From Rostrohypoxylon terebratum (taxonomy: Eukaryota > Ascomycota > Sordariomycetes > Xylariales > Hypoxylaceae), in contig MU385880.1 of NCBI GenBank assembly GCA_022497145.1, positions 62,001-126,000 on the forward strand: a DNA stretch of 64,000 nucleotides, in the 5' to 3' direction. The position numbers and the translations under genes were made by a program. Below are positions 33,564 to 45,640 of this stretch, one piece after another (position 1 is the stretch's first letter; each line of letters starts with the position of its first letter). The notes beneath the pieces were generated by a model. It did not search any database, was not told where the DNA came from, and saw nothing but the letters and a program-made list of their open reading frames with translations.

Positions 33564-34430
33564 ATGGCGACCATCCAGCTCTCTTTCTCTCTCCGCGTTT
33601 CTTCCGGCGTCAAGTCCGTTCATCTGCTTGGATCTTGGGACAACTACGTCGGTCAGATCCCCCTTTCCAAGGACAAGTCTTCCAGCAAATCCGGATCATG
33701 GAAGGGCACTTTCAGATTTCAAGGTAACCTCGAGCCCGGTCAGCGATACTGGTACTACTACATCATCGACGGATACCACGTTTCGCACAACCCCAGTGAG
33801 GCTTCCACTGTGGAGCCAACCACCGGCCGAGAACTGAACATCCTTGATGTTCCCAAGGACAAGTCCAGCAAGTCGTCCTCTTCCAAGTCTCACAGCTCCA
33901 GCAAGAGCTCCTCCAAGCACAGCTCGTCTTCCTCTTCGTCCAAGGACAAGCACCGATCTTCCAAGCGCCCCACTCTTGACATCCCCAAGGGCCGCCCTCT
34001 TTCCGTCTCCCAGATCGTTGCTCCCAAGCCAATGTCCCCCCACGCAACCCGTCACATCCTAGATGCTGACTACTATGACGACGAATCCATTGAGGAACTA
34101 ACCACCCGCTTCGACAACGCCAGCTTCGAGGAGGAGGATGCCATCAGCGACTTTTCCAGCTCTCCCGTCTCTTCGTCCGGCTCCAGCCTATCATACCGCT
34201 CCGGCAGCTCATCGCCAAGCTCGTCGCTCTCCGGCTACAGCACGCCCGCCTCAGACTGCAGCAGCTGCACGTGCGAGCGCTACGGCATCACCCGCAAGGG
34301 CGACCGCGTCAAGATTGACTGTGGTGGCTCGCGCTGCGGCTACAGCGACGAGGAGAGCTCTTGCTCCAGCGGCGACGAGGAGTACGTTCCCCGCAGCTCC
34401 CGCCGAAACGGCATCGTCGTCCGATCGTGA
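33564..34430 (+). CDS. Glycogen-binding-domain (CBM48/AMPK-beta-like) Ser-rich protein
   Basis: Single exon, 288 residues. Residues 1-95 form an E-set carbohydrate-binding domain like that of AMPK beta and branching enzymes: SGVKSVHLLGSWDNYVGQIPLSKD, WKGTFRF and RYWYYYIIDGYHVSHNPSE. A Ser/Lys low-complexity linker follows, then a region with RPLSVSQIVAPKPMSPHATRHILDADYYDDESIEEL. A Ser-rich acidic stretch leads to a C-terminal Cys cluster (CSSCTCERYGIT and DCGGSRCGY) that may bind metal. There is no kinase-binding or catalytic part, so it may be a stand-alone glycogen-binding or starvation-response factor. The mRNA leader is long and pyrimidine-rich. Confidence 0.85.
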   Translation: MATIQLSFSLRVSSGVKSVHLLGSWDNYVGQIPLSKDKSSSKSGSWKGTFRFQGNLEPGQRYWYYYIIDGYHVSHNPSEASTVEPTTGRELNILDVPKDKSSKSSSSKSHSSSKSSSKHSSSSSSSKDKHRSSKRPTLDIPKGRPLSVSQIVAPKPMSPHATRHILDADYYDDESIEELTTRFDNASFEEEDAISDFSSSPVSSSGSSLSYRSGSSSPSSSLSGYSTPASDCSSCTCERYGITRKGDRVKIDCGGSRCGYSDEESSCSSGDEEYVPRSSRRNGIVVRS

Positions 34431-35303
34431 AGACTTGCACCTCTTGGGAGATCCCACCAAGCAGCATATTATCACAATACGCCAGAAGGCCGAAGATAGG
34501 AGATATCAAGGCTGTTCGCTCATTAACGGGCACAGAGCGCCAACTTTTCTCTTCGCTCTGCTCGTCTTGTTGTTCCATTGCATCAGCGACGGGTTTACTT
34601 GCGGCGGAGCCCGGACCACAAGCTGGTTCTTGAAGGCCGAGCCCCGCCGCGCCCGCCGCGCCCACACCATTGGGTCGATGCTGCGGCCCCCACGATCGCG
34701 TCCCCCCGTGATGTGATCGTGCGATCGTTTCGTATGTTTCTGACCATACATCCGGAGCAGTAACACCCTCTTCCCCCTTTGCTACCCGCACTGGCGGGAG
34801 CGCGGAAGAGCCTGCTCTAGCGAAACACAGCGAGACCGTCCGCCGTGGAAACTTCCGGCGACGGCTCCTGGGGATGTTTTTTTTTCCAAACCCGTCAATT
34901 TTGTGGCATCGGATCCGGTCTCTTTGTGAAGATCCGAGCTAGCTACTGTAAATACCTTGTTCATCACCCCCCCTGAAGGAAAGATCCGGTAGATGGATAT
35001 CGGGAGGCAGGGCTTTGTCAATATATAGCTGCCACCGCCATGGTGCATAGAGGACTATTGAATCTATTCATCGAAACTATGATATATTGTTCGTGAAGCT
35101 TGGCTATGTGATATGAACCGTGTATCAATTGTGTCCCTTTTCATTTGTCCAGTACCTACCTACCTAGTTATTCCCCGCCATACCTATATAATAAACCAAG
35201 AAACGCCTCCAAAGCCCTCTAGTTCGCAAAACTCCCGCTGACGATGCTGGGTAGTAGGCCGAGCGATGCAACCAACCTTCAGTTTCCGATCCGCTTCCTT
35301 TCG
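34431..35303. other. Convergent intergenic region, about 0.9 kb
   Basis: No gene seen; frames overlapping 34300-34790 run antisense or out of frame to the upstream gene. A TACCTACCTACCTAG motif lies at about 35153-35167. Confidence 0.55.
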
Positions 35304-36009
35304 CTAGACTATCCGAAGCCTGGTTATTTCCACTCCCTTGAGACTGCATTGCATGGCTCTAGGGTCGACATAACAGTCAACGATCTTGTATCCCTGTATG
35401 AATGACCCATTTTCCTTCCCGTAGAATTCTTTGAGCCACTTTTCATCATCCACGTGAAATTGAAGAGTTCGTGGGTGCTTGTATGGGCCCATGATGGAGG
35501 GCCGGTTGTCCGAGCCGGGAGGAAAGTGTACCGATGGCGAGACTCGCTCCTCCGACGCGGCGTTCCAGTGCCGCATCCCAATCGTATGACCGAATTCGTG
35601 GCATAAGATGTTGAAGATAGAATCGCGATATTGGGGCTGGAATGAAAGATCGTGCAGTGTAATGATGCGTTCACCCGGTGGGTTTCCCGGGAAAAAGGAC
35701 CTCGCGTAGACATCAAGTACGTCTTTGTACCTCAGAGTGAGTCTCCGGGAGCAAGTCTTTTGTATAGATGAAATGAAGTTGAATTTGGAGTGAATTGAGT
35801 AGTTTGATAACCTCTCTGAGGCAGCTATCAACATATTCAATATCACTGACGCTGTAGCCAGCCTGCTTGAAGGACAATGAATCAATACCGCAAGCGATAG
35901 TCGAGCCTGGGGTCCATCGAGGAATGCAGTTGGGCCAAAGGCAGTGTAGTTGAAGCTTGCTACAGTCCCTTTCCAAGATGCGGCTCGTAACACAAGGGGA
36001 GTGAGGCAT
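35304..36009 (-). pseudogene. Zincin-like metalloprotease, frame-broken or misjoined
   Basis: The 3' part encodes a zincin: HEFGHTIGMRHWN gives the HExxHxxGxxH zinc-binding motif, followed by SIMGPYKHP, which may supply the Met-turn. The 5' part (from the ATG at 36009) encodes CLWPNCIPRWTPGSTIACGID and a helical IEYVDSCLREVIKLLNSLQIQLHF, which fits the N-terminal half of the same fungal protease family. The two halves are in different frames (about 35790-35715). A short 55-nt GTTATC...AAAAG intron would restore the frame but would delete the conserved-looking helix. It could be a frameshifted pseudogene, a sequencing slip, or a real intron. There is no signal peptide. Confidence 0.5.
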
Positions 36010-37919
36010 GCTGATATCACATCTTGGGATAGGGCCCATATAGCCCCTGTCTAAGATTGACAAGGTGGGCACGGTCTGTGTAACCATCACGGGCACTATC
36101 CACAACCATAAGTCAGCCTTTCCTGAACGCATACAGAACAACAAAATGAAGTGTTGAAAGAGCTGAAGACGTGATAGACTAGGAATGGAATTAAGAAGAC
36201 CAAACAATTATCCGATATTAACACATCTCACTTACAATCTATCTCAGAAGTCATCAGCATGCCTTTGGAAAAGGGCGTTACGTCGGCGAAACATAAGCTG
36301 ATCGGAACCTAAGACAAGTAGAAAAAAAAGAAGTGAATTCATAACGGATTAGAAATGGATGAGAAAGACTTGGGGTGATGGATACTTTTTTATATCTACC
36401 TACTACCACTACTACCTGGCCAAATGGTATCATAAGTTCTATATCTTTAGAACCCACGAACGCACATCATCATCTGTAGAGGTAAGTGTAGTACCTGTGT
36501 GGTATTAGGTAGTGGGTAGAGTAATATGTACGAGTTGTTCCTATTAGGACAGCACCATGCTCTCAAGTCTCCGCCTAAAGGTGTACTATGGAGAAACCAC
36601 TCCTTGAACTTCTCTTACACGGACCCTTGTCTCTACCTAGAGGCGCCGGTGAGAATTTAGCGGCATAAGGCTGGGGAAACGCACCTGGACACACTCGTCT
36701 GGGACTGTTGGGATTCACTGCGATTCGCATTCTGTCGACCTAAAAAAAACCCTGCTCCACCGGCAAGACTCGGGATATGAAGGATTTCTTACATATCTGT
36801 GCCTGTGTAAGTCGCAACGCAACTCGATTAGTGCCTATCTTAGCAGGTACCTATCCCGCATGTCGCCAACATTGTCTACCCCGGGATTTTCTACTGACTT
36901 CTTAGAACGGACAGCCAAAGGATAAAGACACTTAGATTCCATATCAAATCGGCCTCACGTTCTAGAATTCCAGATGCTTTCTGGTTGCATCTAAAATAGT
37001 TAGATGCCGAGTCACCTCTGACTGAGAATACCGTTGAAAATGCCACCCTTCTCTATTCGTTTAGCTATAGATTAAGGCTTTACTCAATCAAATTGAGCTG
37101 GATAAGAAAGAACATTGACTTAAATATGGTAGTGCTATTATGATTGTCAATTATATTTCACTAATGATTGGTATGTGATTGAAGGAATTTTGGCGAAAGA
37201 GTTACCTAATACATAGGCACACTACCTAAGTCCTAGGTAACATGTAGATAGCTGTGCGCACAATGTATTCAGGTCATGATTAAGAGTTAAATTTAGGGAT
37301 GGCGACGAAGTAGTATTTATGATTATTTTGTATGGATTATTAGAACATATCTCCCGCAGACACTTCGATAAATTTAAATAGCCTTAGAGACGGAATGCAT
37401 CTAATGCATCTCAAGTTATCCCACCTTTAAAGAAACATATCACATGCGAACGAAAAATCAAGCGCAAGCTCAATAAAAACCACAGTTGATTCATTGTACT
37501 ATGTAAATAACTCTCGAATGCTCCAGCTATCCCGAAGCGAGAGTGAGTGGCGTCGAAAAAGCCACACCCATCCAGGGTTTCATGCAAGGACCCGAGCCGC
37601 CCTATGAAAATTCGTCAAAAAAACCTCATGTCCAGGCCGCCGGCCAAACTGGCTCGTGCGGCTCTCCGAATGCTTAGACTTGCGGAACTCCAAACGCCAC
37701 TATGCTAGTCCAATGGACTCAATCCCTCCGAAGCCTAACTCCTGATGCCTTATAACGGGCCTATGCGTGACGGAGAGAAGAAGTCGTATATCTACAGTCG
37801 TGCAGGTTGTAAGGTGAGGTGGGTGATGAAAAGGTGTGTCAGCGGAAATAAAGGCAGGTAATCAAGTGTGTAAAGGTGAACTGAAGCACGTGAAGACTCA
37901 TAACGACGCAAGAGGAACT
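36010..37919. other. Intergenic region, 1.9 kb
   Basis: No gene seen. It has TAGGTA-type motifs (around 36395-36410, 36495-36515 and 37205-37245) and A/T-rich stretches. Confidence 0.55.
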
Positions 37920-39903
37920 TCATAGCTCCCTGTAGTCACTTGGCCGAACTCTACGTTGCTTGTTCTGGTGTCGCCCAGGATTGACAGGCTTACGGAAGTA
38001 AGCATCATTGTCATTGTTCGGCGTTGTGAAGTTAGGTCTGTGTGGCTGCTGATTCTGGTTATTGAATCCACCATTACCACCATCACCGTTCATGCCCATG
38101 CCGTTCATGTTATTCATCCCGCCACCATTCATGCCTCCGTAGTTCCCATACATGCCATTGCCGTTCATGCCCTGGAAAGCCGGATTGAACATCCCGTTCA
38201 TACCCATCAAGGGGTTCATCAATGGATTCATACCCATCATCATGGCCATATTCATGTTAGGCTGACCGAAGCCGTTCATAGGGAACTGCATCATGTTAGG
38301 CATCATGCCTGGCATACCGTTCATGTCCTGCTGCTGCTGCTGCATAATGTTTTGCATATCCTTGGCCTCCTGGGCTCGTTGCATGGCCTTAGGTCCTTTA
38401 GGAATCTTAGGGTTCTCTAGTAGATCATCCGCTGGCCGCTTCTTAGAGGTCGAACTTGTCCCTTGAGGCTTAGGGGCCTCGCTGGAGCTAGAAGACGGAA
38501 CCGGGGTAGCAGTTGGCTGTTTGGCAGGCTCTGCGGGAGGAGACTTGGCTGTTGTGATAGGAGTAGGTGACTTGGCCTTTTCGGTCTTCATGGTCTTCTT
38601 AGGCTTCTCAGGAGCTGACGGTTGGGCTTTGGGCGAGTCCGTCTGTGGCGTCTCCTTAGCAGAAGCTGTCTCAGATGGAGATTTCACGGCGGGCGGACTC
38701 TTGGATCGCTCCTTTGTCTTAGACGACTCCTTTTCTTTGAGGAAGTCCTGGATCTTAGCAGTAATCTCATCATCTGTCTTGAGGTCATCAATGAGTACTC
38801 CTTCCGTCTGACAACCTGGGCATATGAAGTCGCTCTCAATGAGAGCATTGGTGATGCATTCATTGCAATACGTCTTCTCACAGCATGGAGTCTTCATTGG
38901 ATCTATGAACATCCTTTTGTCGATGGCGCACAAAAGGCCCTTCTCTTCAAGTTCCTTGTCCTCGGCAGATGCTGCTTTTTGGGCAGCTGCTGATGATTTA
39001 GTCTTAGCCTGGTATTGCTCCCATGAAGCCTTATCAGGCTCTGCAATCACGAATTCGCCATCTGCATTGACCATGACGCCAGCCGGCGGCTTCACTTCCT
39101 CACCGTCTGTACCGGTCTGTTGGAGCGCTGATTTGTCTACGGTCTTCAAGAACGAACGAGGGATACCAGTTGTACGTTTGACACGGGGACGGTTGTCAAA
39201 TTCTGGGTTGTCATTAGTAGGACAGACTTGGATCCAGTGACCCTTCTGTCCACATCGATAGCAGATGTAACCATTCGGGGGGTCATGGTCAGGAACGTTG
39301 GCGGGTTTCTTCGCGCCTGGCTTGTAGACTGCAGTTTGACTATAGATATGTTAGTGTGCGCAACTAAATGTGAGTTGATAAGTTGACGTACTGGGACATC
39401 TCCTCTTGTTGCGCGGTCCACTGGTCGGACTGTGCTTGAAACATAGCCATCATTTTCTCCTCCTCGGTCATCGCCGCGCTCATCTGTGTGAGGGCGGCGG
39501 AAGTGGGCTTCGTAGCCTTGCTTGCGTTCTCTCGTCGGGAAGAGTTCTTGGCGCTCGCTGGCATCTTTCCGGAGACATACCTAGCAGCGCGACCAGCTCC
39601 GGGCTTCTGGGGAGGCAATCGACGCGCGACCACTGTGGTGGATCGCGGTATAATAGTTGTGTCATCATCGTATTCTAGGCATAAGTTAGCACAGTTACTA
39701 CATAACAGACCGCGTTCAGAGAGGGAGTTACCTTCACTTCCGTCTTCGGAATAGATAGCTAGGTCGAAATCGGTACCATCACCCAAACCACTCTTTACGA
39801 TAATGTCACGCTTTAACTCGAAGACTGAGATACCAGTACCGTCAAATTCCACACGCGATGGCTCCTTCTGCGACTTGAACTTGAAGAACACAGACGAAGA
39901 CAT
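37920..39903 (-). CDS. MPE1: Mpe1-like cleavage and polyadenylation factor subunit (DWNN-zinc knuckle-RING)
   Basis: Three exons, 39903-39732, 39674-39392 and 39339-37920, with 57-nt and 52-nt introns; about 624 residues. It belongs to the Mpe1/RBBP6 family, part of the CPF complex that cuts and polyadenylates pre-mRNA. Domains in order: N-terminal DWNN ubiquitin-like domain (VFFKFKSQKEPSRVEFDGT), a CCHC zinc knuckle (GYICYRCGQKGHWIQVCP), and a RING/U-box (LLCAIDKRMFIDPMKTPCCEKTYC...CPGC). Then a Lys/Ser/Pro-rich region and a Met/Asn/Gly-rich tail with many NGMxN and MGMN repeats. The tail is longer and more repetitive than in yeast. Confidence 0.94.
38080..38340 (-). repeat. Met/Asn/Gly-rich coding repeat
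   Basis: Degenerate repeats of GGCATGAA/CGGTAAT-type codons encode the low-complexity tail of Mpe1 (NGMxGN and MNPLMN motifs). The His-rich frame on the opposite strand is a shadow of this repeat. Confidence 0.7.
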
Positions 39904-41287
39904 GTTGCTAGATTATGTAGTATCTGCCCAGGCTACAAGATTTGGGGAAGTAGAAAAGGAAGTGGAAAAATAGCGAATAAAAATTCGCTAAGCCTTAGAA
40001 GGCAGGGTATACGAGAGAATGGGAGAGAGATGTGATGCAGTACTGAAGAATGGTGAGTTGATCGCAAGCTTCAAGTGAGGGGTTGGATCTGTTGGTTTTT
40101 TTTAGCGGAGACTTGATGCTATTCTGACTCTCGCTTGTCTTTTTTCTTTCTTCCTTTTTTTTCTTAAAAAGACCAACTGGCAAGAAGATAGATGAGTATC
40201 AATTCAGCTGTACTTCAAAGAGTAAAGGGAGTGTATGCTCCTGTAGAAAGAAAATGGAAAATGATGTACAAAGCCAAGTAGACTTGATGCCAAGTTGTTA
40301 ACTCAATTGAAAAAAGGCAGAATTCCACCCGAAGTCCACACCACGAACCCCAGATCTCCGTAAAAATCTCGTCTGTTTTAGACCAAGACCTCCAGCCTAA
40401 TCCCACTAGAAGTTCACCGAGAACAAGTTAGTTCACACGATGATTGAATTGACCATTGCCTGTCGCGAAGTCGATGTGGAGAAAGATATCGAAGAGACGC
40501 GACCGGGAAGACGAGAGGGATGGCTGCAACTTGTCGCGGTTCAAGTCCGGTCGCTGAACGGGCACTAAGCGAGCGTGGTCGGATTGATCAGATCGAAAAA
40601 AACGATTACCTATTGCGTTCTTGGCAATGCGCGGCAACGAGATGCATAAAAAGTGGTATCTAAAAAATAAAAGAAGCTGTTGAGAAAATGATGAGAGTTT
40701 GGTTCGCAAGAAGAAGTTGAGGATGGGAGAGTTGTTGGTGAAAGAAGTTGAAGGAAGGATGGGCACTGTGACTGGATAAATGAAGCGGGAGAAGATTGTT
40801 TTAGTAGGAAACTAATAGTAGGAACGCAGTAAGAACGGACTCAACGGAACGGAGATTAGTCAGAGGGCTTTAGGCACTCAAATAAAAGCTGGGCACGTGA
40901 CTAAAACTTATACTTTGCCCCACTCATGACTTTCAGCAACAATTGCCGAGATTTGACCGCTGTTCTAGGTAAAGTTTTGTGATTTGTAATAATAATATCC
41001 ATGGATGTATTTTTGTACCTAGCAGTGGCTCATGTGTATTTTCAAGGTTACTGGCAGTGAACTTCTAAAGATGCGGTGAGTTGCTTCCTAAGACTTAAGT
41101 ATTTGGTATCTAATTACTCTATACAGGCACGCCGACCTCATTTATGCCTTTTTTATAAAAATTCCAAAACTACCTATAGTACCTAACCTGCGGTCATAAG
41201 CTGTTGAATAGCGCATCTAAAATGATCTCCATATATTGGGAGTCGCCATGGAGATATTCTTCTCTCATTACCATATCGCTTTCACCT
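39904..41287. other. Intergenic region, 1.4 kb
   Basis: No gene seen between the Mpe1 5' end and the SUR7-like 3' end. Poly-T/pyrimidine tracts occur around 40098-40105 and 40138-40166. It probably contains a long Mpe1 promoter and leader. Confidence 0.5.
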
Positions 41288-42376
41288 TTAACCGGATGCT
41301 TCAGTCTTCTTACCAAATTTAGGCAGATTGAGACCCTTCTTCTCCTTCTCAGCCGCCGCAGTCTGGTTTAGTTTCTTTACACCCTTCCGCCCTGTGCGTA
41401 TGTCCCGACGTGATGTACAGCAGCATCCCAACCCAGCGTGGATTATGAAGGCGAGTAAAGTAAACCCAGTCGCTATCCACATGAACGCGAACATTTTTGT
41501 GCCAACGTCGGCATTCACGTTTAATTCAGTCTGCGATGTCAAAGCGTACTTGAAGATCAGAGACATGGCTGTGCCTAGAGCTGATGCTATCAGGACTAGC
41601 AGAGTTCCAATGAAGGCCAAAAGACTGAGAGGAAGACTCCACCATCGCGAATACAAGACGATAGGAGATAGGAAAATTAGGACGAAATCCAGAAGTAGAC
41701 CAGTGAGGAAAAATCCAAACATAATATTCGAGGCGATGCGGAGAATGGTTAGGATATCGTTCACTTCCGAAGGCAGCGCTATCGAAGCTCCGGAAAATAG
41801 TTCGCTCAGTAGGATTTCTATTGGGTTGAACCAATAAAGATTGGTCGGAGTCGAACAATGTGTGATTCCACTAATTCATTCATAAGTCAAAACCTTCCAA
41901 AACAAATAGGCTCATCCACATACTCGGTGTTATATCCTTCACAGAAATTCCATAGCCCGACCTGGTAGAAATCGTGTAGGCCGAGAGTTCGTGCGATCGA
42001 ATTTTGCAAAGTTAAGGTGGTCGGCACAGCCTGAGGAAGAATATCGGAAAGATCAAGTTTGAAGAAGTAGATATCGCCAAGAACCCGAGTGCCTTTCGTG
42101 TTGCCTATTTCGACCTACATCGCAACGGAGTAATTAGACACAGGCGAGTATAAAATCACAACCTTGGAAGTTAGTACTTACTAGTATCAAGAAGACCACA
42201 GCAACCAGATAGCAGAAACATGATACTACAATAGCATTTCGTCGTGTTCTTGTCCCCCTCTTCAAAGTGGCCGGATCTTCAATACTTGGCTGAGGGCTTT
42301 CTTTGTGAGCATTGGCTTCGGGAGACGTCGTCGCCGCTGTCCGCTTCCGAAACCCAGGAATAGATCCAAAAGCCAT
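41288..42376 (-). CDS. SUR7/PalI-family integral membrane protein
   Basis: Three exons, 42376-42182, 42114-41924 and 41870-41288 (introns GTAAGT...TAG and GTATGT...TAG); about 322 residues. The N-terminal cytoplasmic region is Ser/Thr/Pro-rich, followed by a first membrane span (RRNAIVVSCFCYLVAVVFLILV). The extracellular loop contains VGLWNFCEGYNTE and THCSTPTNLYWFNP, giving the G-x-W...C...C signature of the family. Three further spans follow (ILRIASNIMFGFFLTGLLL, LSLLAFIGTLLVLIASALG, FAFMWIATGFTLLAFIIHAG) and a Lys-rich tail. Relatives mark cortical eisosome domains or act in pH signalling; which applies here is not clear. Confidence 0.88.
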
Positions 42377-43879
42377 ATTTGTCGAATCCCCAAACCCAAA
42401 TATTAGCCTCGTATTGTCCGTAGTCCAAAAGGACTAAATCTCAGCAGCTCAGCCAGAATTATCCGCCGACCTGGAATATTGGCTGAAGAATCGAATAAAA
42501 ACTAGAGAGAAATACAGAGAATGGCCGTCAAGAATGACCAGATGTCGAAGTTCTCGAGGGGCATGCACGTGAATACATTGAAGGAAACAATGCAGAAGAT
42601 CAAAAACACTTGATTGCTGAATTTGTGAATGATTAACCCAGGTCAGTCAGCAAGGATATGAATCAAGCTGGGTAGGAGGAAAGATCGTTCCATCCGACCC
42701 ATACGTAATACTATGTATTGATTGGGTCTGGTACTTGATATCAGAAACACACGGATATGTACCCTAGATGTACTGTACTTTAGAGTTTCTTTTCAAGCTC
42801 CTCAGCTTCCAAAGAACCCTTTTTCTCCACTATCCACTGCCCTTGCCAAATGAACCCTGCCATCCATCTTATGCCGACTGCCGGGCAACGATCTCACTGC
42901 CACCGTGCCAAGACTTAATGTGGGTACTATGTAGTAGCATTGAAAAAGATGCTGGGAAGCCCAGGCAGGTCAGGTACGTCCCATGTACATACTATGTAAA
43001 GGGTCTTTAATGGGCTGGACCTGCTGGGATGTCTTGGGCGTTCGAAACATCCATTTAAGCTCAGCAGCTGCACTGATCAGTTGAATAGCGGGCGGACCAA
43101 TCAAATTTTAATTCATTTACAATTACGAGGGGGCCTGGGCTTGTTTTGATGACTGAATGTTTACGGTCTCATAAATGACCAGGTCACAACTTGCATGGAT
43201 ATAGCTAAATATCAAGTTTTTCCTTTGCACATCAGTCACATAAGAGACAAAAAAATAAAGGGTGGTTTTATACCGATCAACGGATTTAGTGATGAAAATT
43301 GGGACTGACAACTACACTGAATAGTGCTATGCAGCATGTGCATCTATCGCCGTATTTCAAGCTATGACCCATAAGTACCTGGGTACACATACGATACGGG
43401 AATACCGCTGACATCATTTCCTAGCGCCAACTCAAGACCTAACAAGTTATGGACGCGTGTAACCCATGATTTCCCCTGCAATTCTGCGCAAAGATCACTC
43501 ATCATCTACCACTAATGCCCTCAAAGTCTTGGGCTCAGCCTTCCTCGTTAGCTGACTGACCCACTTCCAAGTAGATCTGATGTACTCGATGTACTTGCAT
43601 AGGTATTTGCAGCAGGCAGCCCACTATGTTCGGGGAACAAGGGGGACAAGGGATGTTGTGACAGGGCAGGTTCGAGCCAACCGCTGTCACAAGCAGATAT
43701 CCATGGATCCATGGATGGCAAGCGAACCCAGTCATACTGTCATCCAAACTTTCAATCCTTAATATTTTTTTCCCTTCGGATGATCCTAGAATATAGGCGG
43801 TTTTCCTTTCTTCGTCGTTAATACCATTTGCTTCATGCCAGATTACGCTTGAGTCTTTCCTTACACTTCTAGGAAAGCC
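42377..43879. other. Divergent intergenic region, 1.5 kb
   Basis: No gene seen between the SUR7-like gene (-) and the PLC-like gene (+). Frames at 42768-43010 and 43535-43942 lack domain features. Confidence 0.55.
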
Positions 43880-45271
43880 ATGGCGCCGGTATTTGGGCGT
43901 TTGTCCCTCTTGGCCGCTGTAGCTGGCGGCGTGCTCGGACAAACTACTCTCAGCAATGATGGAACTACAGCAACAGATTCCACGGCCACTTCAACTGAAG
44001 CTACCACGCCGACTGGGACGTATGAGTCGTTTTCGAGCCAAATGACGTTGGGCACAGATTTGGGAACCGAAAGTAATATAGCAACTTCTATGGGAACCGA
44101 CAACGCAACCCGGTCCACGATCAGTTCCTCTTCGTCCGATACAGTGACATTTTTGACTGGCTCCGCCGTGACGACGACGACCTTAGCCGGGAACTTTTCC
44201 TCCTCAACTACGTCAGCTGTCCCGACGGTCACCAACACGCAACCATGCAACAATTATGCAGAATTTTGCACCAGAAAATACAGCAACATTACCAATGTGG
44301 CCTGTCACAACTCCCCTTTCATAACCCCGAACAACTTGGCAGCAAACCAGCAGTACGATGTCACAGCACAGCTGAATGATGGCGTACGGTTTCTCCAAGC
44401 ACAAATACAGTGGCCTACTGGTGGGAACGAGCCACACTTCTGCCATACGAGTTGTGATATTCTAGATGCTGGACCCATCACCGACTGGCTCGGCCAAGTT
44501 AAGAACTGGGTTGCAGCCCACCCATACGATGTCATTACTATCCTCTTAGGAAATGGAAATTAGTAAGCACCACTCAACCTGAAACATCATCGGGAAAATT
44601 AGCTGCTAACACGGCGATATAGTTCTGTTCCTAGCTTATATGTGCCATATATCGAACAGACCGGTATTTTGCGCTACATTTACACACCACCGGTGGCGCC
44701 CATGACCTTAGATGACTGGCCAACATTAAGTGAGATGGTTTTGAGAGGTCAAAGAGTTGTCATGTTCATGGACTACATGGCTAACCAGACGGAATATCCC
44801 TGGCTCCTAGACGAATTCTCGCAGTTGTGGGAGACGCCATTTGACCCTACCAACCAAAGTTTCCCATGTACCGTACAACGGCCTCCCGATCTAGCTGAAA
44901 AGGACGCTAAGAACCGGTTGTACATGATCAACCACAATCTGAATGTTGAGTTATCAATTCTCGGAACCGATATGCTGGTACCCGCGCGAACGGAGTTGAA
45001 TGTGACAAATAACGTCACTGGAATAGGAAGTCTTGGCCTCTCAGCCAATAACTGCCGCAGCGATTGGGGACGTCCGCCAAATTTCCTGAACGTGGACTAC
45101 TACAACACCGGAGGATTTCCTGGATCCGTCTTCGAAGTTGCGGCACAGATGAATAACGTCACGTACAACCGCCAATGCTGTGGTCAGGCCACAAGTGGGG
45201 CGGAGAGGCTGCTCAGCAGCGGATTTATATACTCGTTAGCCATGATGGCGATGTTCTGGGCGTTCCTATGA
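43880..45271 (+). CDS. Secreted PLC-like phosphodiesterase, probable GPI anchor
   Basis: Two exons, 43880-44562 and 44623-45271, with a 60-nt intron (GTAAGC...TAG); 443 residues. The signal peptide is about residues 1-20. A Ser/Thr-rich, probably glycosylated stretch of about 90 residues follows, then a TIM-barrel PLC-like domain: CNNYAEFCTRKYSNITNVACHNSPF (catalytic-type His), LNDGVRFLQAQIQ, HTSCDILDAGPITDWL, HPYDVITILLGN, RGQRVVMFMDYMA and CRSDWGRPPNFLNVDYY. The C-terminus ends in a hydrophobic segment (GFIYSLAMMAMFWAFL) after small residues, as in a GPI signal. The family resembles bacterial PI-PLC, but many fungal members lack proven activity. Confidence 0.9.
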
Positions 45272-45640
45272 TAGTTATAGTCTAGCACTTGAAAATCACG
45301 TTTTGAGGCATTTGACGGGTCACTGCGTTGGCGGCGTTTTCTAGACGGAGCGGAGCGAAGCGAATACTGAATATCGGGGCCATGCGAGTCTACTCTTGGA
45401 AATTGGCACACGCTATTATCGCCATGTGGCCTGAATATATTTAACATAATAGCATACACAAATTTATCATTACGGAAGTTCTTGGCAATCTTTTAATCAT
45501 TTTGCGATGTGTGTAACTCGAATAAAGTAAGAGTTTTGTTTGCTATATGCACGATTCGCCGAATATAGTTCTGATATTCCACTATGCTACATTCTGTGAC
45601 CCCTCATAATATAATGACTACCTCGGTGGAGATATCATCA
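45272..45640. other. Convergent intergenic gap
   Basis: About 370 nt between the convergent PLC-like and amidohydrolase genes; mostly 3' UTR by position. No gene. Confidence 0.5.

Noticed and set aside
37956..38420. 154-codon plus-strand His/Val-rich frame
   Set aside because: Antisense of the Met/Asn/Gly repeat of Mpe1 (CAT codons read opposite ATG).
43668..43690. tRNA B-box-like GGTTCGAGCC
   Set aside because: No matching A-box, cloverleaf or acceptor stem can be drawn around it. Similar matches near 40540 and 48985 fail in the same way.
43535..43942. 135-codon minus-strand open frame upstream of the PLC-like gene
   Set aside because: It overlaps the start of the PLC-like gene antisense, has no domain features and no splice support.
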